Source: Acidobacteriota bacterium (GTDB lineage Bacteria > Acidobacteriota > Terriglobia > 2-12-FULL-54-10). Taken from it: DNA of 64,000 nucleotides. The position numbers and the translations under genes are program-made. The stretch lies in contig JACPPJ010000025.1 in assembly GCA_016191085.1 (NCBI GenBank), positions 43,214 to 107,213 on the forward strand, in the 5' to 3' direction. Each line of letters begins with the position of its first letter. Within the stretch, counting starts at the first letter, position 1. Positions 20,438-29,468 of the stretch are shown in pieces. The notes beneath the pieces were generated by a model that ran no database searches, was not told the origin of the DNA, and saw only the letters and a list, made by a program, of their open reading frames with translations.

Positions 20438-21600
20438 TGCCATCGCTCACGTACGTCCCCGGGGAAGAGATCCGCCGGATGCAGTGGAGGGCCTTCTGGG
20501 TCGGCGCAATTGCGATGGCCATCTGCATCGTCGGCGCGTTTTTCAGTCGGGTGCAGTTCTTTCAGTCGTACCTGCTTGGGTTTCTGTACTGGACGGGAAT
20601 GGGACTGGGCTGCATGGCGATCATGATGCTTCACCATCTCACCAGCGGCGCGTGGGGTATGGTGATCCGCCGCCCGCTGGAGTCGGCCAGCAGGACCATT
20701 GCTCTGATGGCGCTGCTGTTCATTCCGCTGGCGTTTGGAGTGCCCTCGATTTATAGCTGGGTGAACCGGACGGGTTTGAGCCAGGAGCAACTCCAGTATC
20801 TGAACGTCCCGTTTTTCCTGATCCGTTCAGCAGTTTATTTCGCGGTCTGGCTGCTGCTGGCATTCAGATTCAGCTCATGGTCACAGCGGCAGGACACGGA
20901 TAACGACGCAAGTCTGATTCGCAAAATGCGGCTCCTCAGCGGACCGGGCCTGGTGATTTACAGCTTGACTATGTCGTTGGCATCCGTGGACTGGATCATG
21001 TCGCTCGAACCGCGCTGGTATTCCACCATCTTTGGGCTGCTGGTGATCGGCGGCCAGTTGCTCTCCGCGATGGCTTTCGCAATCGTAATTCTTGTGCTGC
21101 TGGCCTCGCGCCAGCCGCTGTCGGAGATCGTGGGGCCAAGACATCTGCATGATCTGGGCAAGTTACTGCTCACGTTCGTAATGATCTGGGCGTATCTGTC
21201 GTTCTCGCAACTGTTGCTGATCTGGGCCGGCAATCTGACGCATGAGATCCCGTGGTATCTGCGCCGCTGGCACGGCGGATGGATGTGGGTCGGATTGGCG
21301 CTGATCCTGTTTCATTTTTTCATTCCGTTTTTCCTGCTGCTGTCGCAAGACCTGAAGCGAAACGCCAAAGCGCTGGGTCTGCTTGCCGCATTCATGCTGG
21401 TCGTCCGGGCGCTGGATCTCTATTGGGTGACCGTCCCGGAGTTCTCGCCCGCGGGCGTTTTTCATCTGCACTGGATGAATATTCTTGTTCCAATTGGTAT
21501 TGGCGGGCTGTGGCTGGCCGTATTCGCGTGGCAACTGCGCTTGCGGCCGCTGTTGCCCCTGGGCGACCCGCAACTGCATCAGGCGCTCGAACATGAGTGA
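20437..21600 (+). CDS. actF: alternative complex III subunit ActF (membrane)
   Basis: 387-aa polytopic protein; operon order; LWAGNLTHEIPWYLRRW-type region. Confidence 0.9.
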   Translation: MPSLTYVPGEEIRRMQWRAFWVGAIAMAICIVGAFFSRVQFFQSYLLGFLYWTGMGLGCMAIMMLHHLTSGAWGMVIRRPLESASRTIALMALLFIPLAFGVPSIYSWVNRTGLSQEQLQYLNVPFFLIRSAVYFAVWLLLAFRFSSWSQRQDTDNDASLIRKMRLLSGPGLVIYSLTMSLASVDWIMSLEPRWYSTIFGLLVIGGQLLSAMAFAIVILVLLASRQPLSEIVGPRHLHDLGKLLLTFVMIWAYLSFSQLLLIWAGNLTHEIPWYLRRWHGGWMWVGLALILFHFFIPFFLLLSQDLKRNAKALGLLAAFMLVVRALDLYWVTVPEFSPAGVFHLHWMNILVPIGIGGLWLAVFAWQLRLRPLLPLGDPQLHQALEHE

Positions 21601-22081
21601 AGACTTGGATTCGAAGCAGACAGTAACGGATGCCGCCGGGCCTGCGAATCCGTCGGTTGATTATGATCCGCAGGAAGTCTCCGAGCGGCTGGTAATCAGG
21701 GCGCTGGTTATAGTGGCCGCGGCACTGATTCTGGCGCTGGTGGTGTGCGCGCTGTTTTATATGGCCATGCAGGATCCGCAGCAAAAGCAAAGCGTTTTCC
21801 TGCCGACGTTGCAGCAACGGGTCCGCGGGCTGCTGCCTCCGGAGCCGCGGTTGCAGTCTACGCCGGGCCATACCATCTCGCCCGAACAGGAACTGAAGCA
21901 AATGCAGCGCGAAAACAACGAGGTCCTCAGCACATACGGGTGGGTGGACCAGCAGCATGGGATTGCCAAAATTCCAATTGAGGAAGCTATGAAACTGCTC
22001 GTTCAGCGAGGACTCGGTCCAGGCACGCATGGTGCTCACACGGAGCACGGCGCTTCGGAATCGCGAAAGGAACAGAGGTGA
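21593..22081 (+). CDS. single-TM membrane protein of act/cox operon
   Basis: ATG at 21593 (MSEDLDSKQT), overlaps actF; one TM then conserved-looking WVDQQHGIAKIPIEEAMKLL. Confidence 0.75.
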   Translation: MSEDLDSKQTVTDAAGPANPSVDYDPQEVSERLVIRALVIVAAALILALVVCALFYMAMQDPQQKQSVFLPTLQQRVRGLLPPEPRLQSTPGHTISPEQELKQMQRENNEVLSTYGWVDQQHGIAKIPIEEAMKLLVQRGLGPGTHGAHTEHGASESRKEQR

Positions 22082-22956
22082 ATAGCATTCATTCAGCCGG
22101 GCGGCAACATCACCAGCGAGCGCTCGCAAGAACGGTGTTGCTGTTTGTGATGTCGCTGGTTGCAACAGCATACGGACTAGCACACGAGGCGCAACCGAAT
22201 ACTCCGTCACCGCTGCTGCAGCAGGTCGGCTTTGAGCCGCAACTGAATGGTGAAATTCCCGCCGATCTGCAATTCACGGACGAATACGGATCACAGGTCC
22301 GCCTCAGCGACTATTTGGGAAAGAAGCCCGTGGTGTTGGTGCCGGTGTATTACACCTGTCCCATTCTTTGTACCCAGGTCGTGCAAGGCGTCGCGGCCGG
22401 ATTGCGCGCGCTGCGCTTTGACGCGGGCAAGGACTTCGAGGTGGTCGCGTTCAGTTTTAATCCCCAGGATAATTCTTCTGAGGCGCTCGCCAAGAAGCAG
22501 GACGCGATTGCACGTTATCATCGCCCGCATACGGCGGCGGGATGGCATTTTCTCACCGGCGATCAAGAGTCCATCCAGGCACTCACGCGTGCAATCAACT
22601 TCCGATTTACCTACGATCCTAAAACCCGCACTTATGTGCACGCCGCCGGAATCGTGGTGTTGACGCCCGCAGGCAGAATCTCCCGCTACTTCTATGGAGT
22701 GGAGTACGCGCCGCGTGACTTGCGGCTCGCACTGGTCGAAGCGTCAGAAGGCAAAACAGGGTCTATCATCGATCACGTTCTGCTGTATTGCTACCAGTAC
22801 GACCCCGCCACTGCCCGCTACGGCACAGCGATCATGCGTTTGCTGCGAGGTGTGGGTGTGTTCACCGTCGTGGGACTTTTCACTGCGATTTTGTTTTTCG
22901 TCCGGCGCGAGAGACGCGCACGGCGGGCGCTGCCCGTGCGAGGAGGTGTGCGGTGA
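22078..22956 (+). CDS. SCO1/SenC-type copper chaperone
   Basis: VYYTCPILCTQV CPxxC copper site, HFLTGDQ; N- and C-terminal TM. Confidence 0.92.
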   Translation: MNSIHSAGRQHHQRALARTVLLFVMSLVATAYGLAHEAQPNTPSPLLQQVGFEPQLNGEIPADLQFTDEYGSQVRLSDYLGKKPVVLVPVYYTCPILCTQVVQGVAAGLRALRFDAGKDFEVVAFSFNPQDNSSEALAKKQDAIARYHRPHTAAGWHFLTGDQESIQALTRAINFRFTYDPKTRTYVHAAGIVVLTPAGRISRYFYGVEYAPRDLRLALVEASEGKTGSIIDHVLLYCYQYDPATARYGTAIMRLLRGVGVFTVVGLFTAILFFVRRERRARRALPVRGGVR

Positions 22957-23930
22957 TAGCCGATGTCCCGCTCTTTCCGGAGAGCGCCTCGCATTTGTCG
23001 GAACAGACGGATAACCTCTTCTGGTTTCTGTTCGGCGTCTCTGCCTTCATCAGCGTGCTGATCTTCCTTCTGATCGCCGTGTTCGCGATCAAGTATCACA
23101 GGCGGGCGCCCAACGAGATCGGCGCGCCCATTTCGGGCTCATTGAAACTCGAGATCGCGTGGACCGTCATTCCGTTCGTCATCGCCATGATCATGTTTGC
23201 GTGGGGAGCGCGCCTCTTCTTCAACATGGCACACCCGCCTCCGCAGGCCATGCAGATTTTCGTGGTGGCAAAGCAATGGATGTGGAAGGCGCAGCATCCG
23301 GAGGGACGTATCGAAATCAACGAACTCCACGTGCCTGTCAATCGCGACGTCATGCTGACCATGACCAGCCAGGATGTGATCCATGATTTGTTCATTCCCG
23401 CATTCCGTATTAAAGCCGACGTACTCCCGAACCGTTATACCAGCATGTGGTTTCGTGCTTCCAAGCCCGGGCGATACCACCTGTTCTGCGCCGAATACTG
23501 CGGCACCAATCATGCGCTGATGGGTGGGTGGGTGACAGTGATGGAGCCGGCCGACTTCGAGGATTGGCTTTCGCGCGGCGAGCGTGGAAGGTCCATGGTT
23601 GAATCGGGAGCCGTTTTGTTCCAGAACTACAAATGCGCCAACTGCCATGTGGAAGACGGCAGCGGGCATGCGCCGTCCTTGATGGGAGTTTATGGAGCTC
23701 CCGTCCGCCTGACCACCGGCCAAACGATCACTGCTGATGACGCGTACCTGCGCGAGTCCATCTTGAATCCGCGAGCGAAAATCGTGGCGGGTTATCGTCC
23801 CGAGATGCCTTCGTTCCAGAGAATATTGAATGAAGAGCAGGTATTGCAGCTCATCGCGTACATAAAAACGATGTCGGCGGGAAAGCCGCTACAGACCACC
23901 GGCTCGGAGTTGAGCAATCCCGCCCGTTGA
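22953..23930 (+). CDS. coxB: cytochrome c oxidase subunit II with C-terminal cytochrome c domain
   Basis: GTG 22953 after AGGAGG; FCAEYCGTNHALMGG CuA site; CANCHVEDGSGHAPSL heme motif. Confidence 0.95.
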   Translation: MIADVPLFPESASHLSEQTDNLFWFLFGVSAFISVLIFLLIAVFAIKYHRRAPNEIGAPISGSLKLEIAWTVIPFVIAMIMFAWGARLFFNMAHPPPQAMQIFVVAKQWMWKAQHPEGRIEINELHVPVNRDVMLTMTSQDVIHDLFIPAFRIKADVLPNRYTSMWFRASKPGRYHLFCAEYCGTNHALMGGWVTVMEPADFEDWLSRGERGRSMVESGAVLFQNYKCANCHVEDGSGHAPSLMGVYGAPVRLTTGQTITADDAYLRESILNPRAKIVAGYRPEMPSFQRILNEEQVLQLIAYIKTMSAGKPLQTTGSELSNPAR

Positions 23931-23970
23931 GAGCTTTTAAGATATTGTTGTTGTCGACCGAGAAGGATCC

Positions 23971-24103
23971 GTAAGGGCACGGCTTTAGCCGTGCCGAAAG
24001 TGTGCAGGTTAGCGGGGCCTTTAGGCCCTGAGGTTCAAGCCCTCAGCGGCTAAAGCCGTACGGTTTAGTGCCGTTTTCGGCATGACTGAAGTCATGCCCT
24101 TAC
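23971..24103. repeat. palindromic multi-hairpin repeat, copy R1
   Basis: GTAAGGGCACGGCTTTAGCCGTGCC ... CCTTTAGGCCCTGAGGTTCAAGCCCTCAGCGGCTAAAGCCG ... GGCATGACTGAAGTCATGCCCTTAC; outer ends inverted; internal hairpins. Confidence 0.9.
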
Positions 24104-24146
24104 AGATCTGCACCAATTGTAAGAATGCTGTAAGAGGACAAACAAG

Positions 24147-25820
24147 ATGAGCGCTGTGCCGCCAGTTGAAGTCGAGCACCACGAGAATTACTTGAACACC
24201 AGCTACGGCGTGTGGTCGTGGCTGTTGACTACGGACCATAAGCGAATCGGGCTGCTGTATCTGGTCTCCGTCACGTTCTTCTTTTTCGTCGGCGGTTTTT
24301 TCGCGACGCTGATCCGGTTGCATCTCATGACGCCCCAAGGAACACTCGTTGACGCTGCGACCTACAACAAAATGTTCACCATGCATGGCGTCGTCATGGT
24401 GTTTTTCTTCCTTATTCCCGCAATACCAACCGTGCTCGGGAATTTCCTCGTTCCGCTGATGATCGGCGCTAAAGATCTGGCCTTCCCGAGATTGAATCTG
24501 GCGAGCTGGTACATCTTCAACGCGGGCGGATTGTTAATGATTTACAGCGTCATGCGCGGCGGGCTCGACACCGGCTGGACATTTTACCCGCCCTACAGCA
24601 GCTTGTATTCCAACACGCACGTTGTCTCGGCGGTGTTGGGAATCTTCATTGCCGGATTTTCCTCGATCCTGACGGGTCTGAATTTCCTCGTTACAGTGCA
24701 CACCATGCGTGCGCCAGGGATGACATGGGGGCGTCTTCCGCTGTTCGTATGGTCGCACTACGCCACCAGCATCATCTTTGTGCTGGGTACGCCTGTCATC
24801 GCGATCACGCTCGCACTGGTAGGCATCGAGAGGATCTTCCATCTGGGTATTTTTGATCCCAGTCTGGGCGGCGATCCGGTGCTGTTCCAGCACCTGTTCT
24901 GGTTCTACTCGCACCCGGCGGTTTACATCATGGTGCTGCCCGGCATGGCGGTGACAACGGAACTGATCACTACGTTCTCGCGAAAGCGGCTGTTCGGTTA
25001 CGGGTTTGTGGCGGCTGCCAGTATTGCCATTGCCGTTATCGGATTCTTTGTATGGGGACACCACATGTTCGTCGCGGGCCAGTCTTTCTACGCGTCTATG
25101 GTGTTCTCCATCCTGAGCTATCTCGTAGCCATACCTTCGGCGATTAAGGTGTTCAATTGGACCGCGACTCTATATAAAGGCTCCATCTCGTGGGCCACAC
25201 CAATGCTTTACGGTCTTGGTTTCATCGGGCTTTTCGTCATGGGCGGTATGACGGGGTTGTTTCTGTCGGCCCTCGGCGTGGACGTTCATGTGCACGACAC
25301 GTACTTCGTCGTGGCGCACTTCCACTACATCATGGTCGGCGGAACCGTGATGGCGTATCTCGGCGGGTTGCATTACTGGTGGCCGAAGATGAGCGGGCGC
25401 ATGTACCCGGAAGGGCTGGCCAAGTTCGCGGCAGTGGTGCTCTTCATCGGATTCAACCTCACCTTCTTCCCGCAATTTGTATTGGGATACCTCGGCATGC
25501 CGCGGCGGTATCATTCGTACTCGCCGGAGTTCCAGGTGCTGAACGTGATGTCCACGGCGGGCGCGTCCATCCTGGCCGTTGGTTACCTGCTGCCCATGGC
25601 TTACTTCATCTGGTCGATGCGCTATGGTCCTATAGCGGGGCCGAACCCCTGGCCGGGAACGGGACTGGAATGGCTGACTGCATCGCCGCCTCCGGAGAAG
25701 AACTTTGAAGTGACCCCGGTGGTCACGTGGGACGCATACGACTTCCCGAATCGTCACGACTTGAAGTACCCAGCCCCTACGCCGGGCTTCACGCCTGCGC
25801 AAACCTGGCCGCCGGAGTAG
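24147..25820 (+). CDS. coxA: cytochrome c oxidase subunit I
   Basis: Heme-copper oxidase signature [33 protein letters not shown]. Confidence 0.97.
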   Translation: MSAVPPVEVEHHENYLNTSYGVWSWLLTTDHKRIGLLYLVSVTFFFFVGGFFATLIRLHLMTPQGTLVDAATYNKMFTMHGVVMVFFFLIPAIPTVLGNFLVPLMIGAKDLAFPRLNLASWYIFNAGGLLMIYSVMRGGLDTGWTFYPPYSSLYSNTHVVSAVLGIFIAGFSSILTGLNFLVTVHTMRAPGMTWGRLPLFVWSHYATSIIFVLGTPVIAITLALVGIERIFHLGIFDPSLGGDPVLFQHLFWFYSHPAVYIMVLPGMAVTTELITTFSRKRLFGYGFVAAASIAIAVIGFFVWGHHMFVAGQSFYASMVFSILSYLVAIPSAIKVFNWTATLYKGSISWATPMLYGLGFIGLFVMGGMTGLFLSALGVDVHVHDTYFVVAHFHYIMVGGTVMAYLGGLHYWWPKMSGRMYPEGLAKFAAVVLFIGFNLTFFPQFVLGYLGMPRRYHSYSPEFQVLNVMSTAGASILAVGYLLPMAYFIWSMRYGPIAGPNPWPGTGLEWLTASPPPEKNFEVTPVVTWDAYDFPNRHDLKYPAPTPGFTPAQTWPPE

Positions 25821-25866
25821 TGTCTCTGTTTGAATTTGTTTCTGGCAACTCGCGAATCGGAGTTAT

Positions 25867-25999
25867 GGAAGGGCACGGCTTGAGCCGTGCCGTAACGAGC
25901 TAATAATCAACACGGCTTTAGCCGCTGAGGTTCGCACCTCAGGCGCTAAAGCGCCCATTGGGGGAAGCCGTGTCGGCACGACTGAAGTCGTGCCCTTCC
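25867..25999. repeat. palindromic multi-hairpin repeat, copy R2
   Basis: GGAAGGGCACGGCTTGAGCCGTGCC ... GGCACGACTGAAGTCGTGCCCTTCC; same length (133 bp) and architecture as R1. Confidence 0.9.
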
Positions 26000-26043
26000 G
26001 ATTTTTCAAACTGAGACAGTACCGCCGGAGTGAAGAGGCTCGT

Positions 26044-26691
26044 TTGTCCGAAGCGCCGTACGCCTTGCAAGAGCATTTCCGCGACCTTGAGCAGCAGAAA
26101 GACGCTGCCACGCTCGGCATGTGGATTTTTCTGGTCACGGAGGTGATGTTCTTCGGCGGCGTGATGCTCAGCTACAGCACGGCCCGTTACCTGCATCCCG
26201 CGGCGTTCGCCGCCGCCAGCCATTATTCCGATCCGCTGATAGGCGCGATCAACACTGCTGTGCTGATCTGCAGCAGTTTGACGATGGCGCTCGCGGTACA
26301 CGCTTCTCAGCTTGGCGAGCGCAAGCCGCTGGTGGGCTACCTTGCGGCCACCATCGTGCTCGGCTGCGTGTTTTTAGCAGTCAAAGCCTATGAGTGGTCT
26401 CACAAATTTCACGAGCACGTGGTGCCTGGATACGACTTTTCGTTCCCGGGTCCGGAAGCCCGCTCAGCCGCCCTCTACTTCACGCACTATTTCGCTATGA
26501 CGGGTTTGCACGCACTGCATATGGTGATAGGTGTCGCTGTGTTGGGCGTGCTGCTGGTACGCGCCTGGAAAGGCCGATACACGCCCGCATACCACACGCC
26601 CGTGGAGCTGTCGGGACTGTATTGGCATTTTGTGGATATCGTTTGGATTTTCCTCTACCCCTTGCTGTACCTGATTGACATTCACCGCTAG
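26044..26691 (+). CDS. coxC: cytochrome c oxidase subunit III
   Basis: EHFRDLEQQKDAATLGMWIFLVTEVMFFGG; TTG 26044 after GAAGAGG proposed as start; track start GTG 25990 lies in repeat R2. Confidence 0.9.
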   Translation: MSEAPYALQEHFRDLEQQKDAATLGMWIFLVTEVMFFGGVMLSYSTARYLHPAAFAAASHYSDPLIGAINTAVLICSSLTMALAVHASQLGERKPLVGYLAATIVLGCVFLAVKAYEWSHKFHEHVVPGYDFSFPGPEARSAALYFTHYFAMTGLHALHMVIGVAVLGVLLVRAWKGRYTPAYHTPVELSGLYWHFVDIVWIFLYPLLYLIDIHR

Positions 26692-26700
26692 GGAGGGGCA

Positions 26701-27009
26701 GTGTCCGAGACGATTGTTCCTCGTAAGAATTACGTGCTGGTCTGGGCCGCTCTGATGGTCCTCACCTTTGTCACCTGGGGCGTGGCTCTGATCGATCTGG
26801 GCCCGTTCAGCATCGTGGTCGCTCTGCTGATTGCTTTCTTCAAAGCGGGCTTGGTTGTGTTGATCTTCATGCACATGCTGTACATGCGCCGCCGTACGCA
26901 GCTCGTGCTGATCGCCGGACTGTTCTGGTTAGTAATACTGTTCCTTACTCTCGGAGACTACATCACACGCCATCCACTGTTGTTTTGTCAGCCCCTGCCA
27001 ATCCCCTGA
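26701..27009 (+). CDS. cytochrome c oxidase subunit IV-like
   Basis: 102-aa small membrane protein: VWAALMVLTFVTWGVALIDLG...FFKAGLVVLIFMHMLYMRR; operon position. Confidence 0.85.
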   Translation: MSETIVPRKNYVLVWAALMVLTFVTWGVALIDLGPFSIVVALLIAFFKAGLVVLIFMHMLYMRRRTQLVLIAGLFWLVILFLTLGDYITRHPLLFCQPLPIP

Positions 27010-27479
27010 TTGGCACGAACTGAAGAATCCGTTTGGAAAGGGCGGTGGTCGGGCGTGAAACCGCTAATGATGCTCCACGATTTCGTGTGATAGAATGACA
27101 CCGCCTTTGAGCGTGAGTGCGGTGTAGGCGCTAATGGTCGCCCGCAGGGAAGAGAGACTTGTGGCGCAAGGAAAAATGGCAGATCACTGAGCTGCTCGGA
27201 TGTGGAGATATCTCCCCGGTTCCGCCGCCGCAAAAGGCCAAACAACTGTGGCGAGTTTGCAAGTCAAACGCGCCAAATGAGCGTTCGACAGTAATTTCTG
27301 CCAATTGCGCAAATCTAAAACTAAATAACTTACGCGGAATGAATTGGTTAGGGGCTAGCGAATCCCTCTTCCTCCGCCATAAAATTCTAATGATCGGGGC
27401 ACATCTATAATTAACGCTCACCCAGTGCGCAGCACAACACCCAGCCTTCCGGTCCTGAAATCCCTCGAATAGTTGCACA

Positions 27480-28724
27480 ATGGAAACAAGTTCGCACTCC
27501 ACAAACGCTCCCGTGCGCCAGGTAGAGGCGGGGACTCCTGCTTACCGCAGAATTACCGTAGCCATGTTTCTGGCTGGTTTCGCTACATTCGCGCTGGTGT
27601 ACAACCTGCAACCGCTTCTGCCGGTGTTTTCGCAGGAATTCGGCGTCAGCGCGGCGCAGAGCAGTCTGTCGGTCTCGCTGCCGACGGCCTTTCTTGCGGC
27701 GGGACTGCTCATCGCCGGCTCGCTTTCCGAAGTGTGGGGGCGAAAGCCGATCATGGTGGCGTCGTTGCTTAGCGCCTCTGTGCTCGCTGTCATTGGAGCT
27801 GTGGTCCCGACATGGGGACAACTTCTTATCGTCCGCGCGCTGCAAGGGCTCGCGATCAGCGGATTACCGGCAATCGCCATGGCGTACCTCAGCGAAGAAC
27901 TGCACGCGCGCGCTTTGGGCCTTGCGATGGGCCTGTATATAGGAGGGACGGGGCTTGGCGGCATGGCCGGCCGCCTACTTACCGGCGTGCTCACAGACGT
28001 GATGTCGTGGCGGTTCGCTATAGGCGTTATTGGGGTGTTCTGCATCGTCGCGTCACTGGTGTTCTGGCGAAGCCTTCCTGCTTCCACGCAATTTCATCCA
28101 GTGCCTTTTCAGTGGCGCGGGTTGATTGATATGTTCATCAGCCATGCACGGGATGCGGGGCTGCCCTGGCTGTTCGCAGAAGCGTTCCTGCTCGCGGGTA
28201 GTTTCATTACGGTCTATAACTACATCGGGTACCGGTTGATGGCTCCGCCGTTCGGACTGAGCCATTCGGCGGTTGGCGCGATATTCCTCATCTACATCGC
28301 CGGCATCGGCAGCTCGGCGTGGGTCGGGCACCTGGCTGGACGCCTGGGCAGGCGGAAAATTCTCTGGACCACATTCGCCGTGATGCTCGGCGGTGTTCTG
28401 CTCACGCTCCCAAACAACCTCGGCGCGATCATCGCTGGCCTCATCATCTACACGGTTGGGTTCTTCGGCTGCCATTCGGTGCTGGCGAGTTGGGTAGGGT
28501 TGCGCGCCGTGCATGGCAAAGCGCAAGCTTCCTCTTTATATCTATTCTCGTATTACCTGGGGGCCAGCTTTGTGGGATGGGTGGGCGGCTTCTTCTGGGA
28601 TCTGTGGCGCTGGGGCGGCGTCAGCGTTTTCGTGGGATGCATGTTAGGCGTGGCGCTGGCAATCTCCCTGCGGCTGATGAACCTCCAGCCCAGAGTAGCA
28701 CCGTCGCCTACCCTGAGTCCTTAG
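27480..28724 (+). CDS. MFS transporter
   Basis: 414 aa, 12-TM-type, GSLSEVWGRKPIMV, RALQGLAISGLPAIAMAYLSEE. Confidence 0.92.
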   Translation: METSSHSTNAPVRQVEAGTPAYRRITVAMFLAGFATFALVYNLQPLLPVFSQEFGVSAAQSSLSVSLPTAFLAAGLLIAGSLSEVWGRKPIMVASLLSASVLAVIGAVVPTWGQLLIVRALQGLAISGLPAIAMAYLSEELHARALGLAMGLYIGGTGLGGMAGRLLTGVLTDVMSWRFAIGVIGVFCIVASLVFWRSLPASTQFHPVPFQWRGLIDMFISHARDAGLPWLFAEAFLLAGSFITVYNYIGYRLMAPPFGLSHSAVGAIFLIYIAGIGSSAWVGHLAGRLGRRKILWTTFAVMLGGVLLTLPNNLGAIIAGLIIYTVGFFGCHSVLASWVGLRAVHGKAQASSLYLFSYYLGASFVGWVGGFFWDLWRWGGVSVFVGCMLGVALAISLRLMNLQPRVAPSPTLSP

Positions 28725-28835
28725 CGCGATTTCTGCGCTCGTCTGCGCATGAAGATGTGATGGCAATTACGATGATAGGAAAGGGACCACGGCGAGGAGG
28801 GATTGCTCGCCGTGGTGAAAGCAGCGATTCTGGAG

Positions 28836-29453
28836 CTATCTTTTTTGGCCGAGGCGGAACACCACGCCGCCGCCTACGCTCACGCCTTGCGATTTATTGC
28901 CGTTAGCGCGCATCAACATGTAGTCAACCTGGACGATGCGAACGGCTGCGAAATCATTCAACGCAAAATCCATCCCGCCGCCCAGCTTCATGCCAAAGGC
29001 GTTGGTGGAATCGGAGGCATCCAGGAAGACTCCTCCTGCGGCAGTACCGGCAGTGGCGTTCTCATGCACGCGCGACCAGCCGAAGAGCGCCTGAGCAAAC
29101 GGAGAGAACCTGCCGCGCGGATCGGTGACTCTCGGACCCACCAGGATGGAGTGGATTGAGCGGTCACCCTTGGTTTCAATCCCGTTGACCGTTCTGCTCT
29201 CGGAGTTGTAGTAGCCGCTCGCGTCCGTGACGAAGCCCAGGTTCCTGTTAATTACGGCGTTGACGGCCGTGTTCCAGCCGAGTTGATTGGTCTTCTCCAA
29301 TCTCAAAAACGAGAAGCCGGTGAATAGCTCTGCCTTAGGTGTTATCAATTCCTGTGCGGAGGCCGCAATGGGCAACAGGCAAAACAGCGCCGCTCCAGCA
29401 ACAAACTTTCGCATCGTGAAATATCCTCCCTTGACCGGGTTGTATGTATTCAT
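28836..29453 (-). CDS. outer-membrane beta-barrel protein
   Basis: Signal peptide MRKFVAGAALFCLLPIAASAQ (internal Met of track ORF); aromatic/Gly strand pattern ending VGGGVVFRLGQKR. Confidence 0.7.
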   Translation of the reverse strand: MNTYNPVKGGYFTMRKFVAGAALFCLLPIAASAQELITPKAELFTGFSFLRLEKTNQLGWNTAVNAVINRNLGFVTDASGYYNSESRTVNGIETKGDRSIHSILVGPRVTDPRGRFSPFAQALFGWSRVHENATAGTAAGGVFLDASDSTNAFGMKLGGGMDFALNDFAAVRIVQVDYMLMRANGNKSQGVSVGGGVVFRLGQKR

Positions 29454-29468
29454 AGAACGGGCATATCT

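Noticed and set aside
25990-26043. N-terminal 18 residues of the called coxC ORF as genuine coding sequence
   Set aside because: Start lies within a palindromic repeat and the residues do not resemble subunit III; downstream TTG with an SD-like sequence is preferred.
27159-27410. 83-aa ORF upstream of the MFS gene
   Set aside because: No recognisable motif or convincing coding bias; left unannotated.
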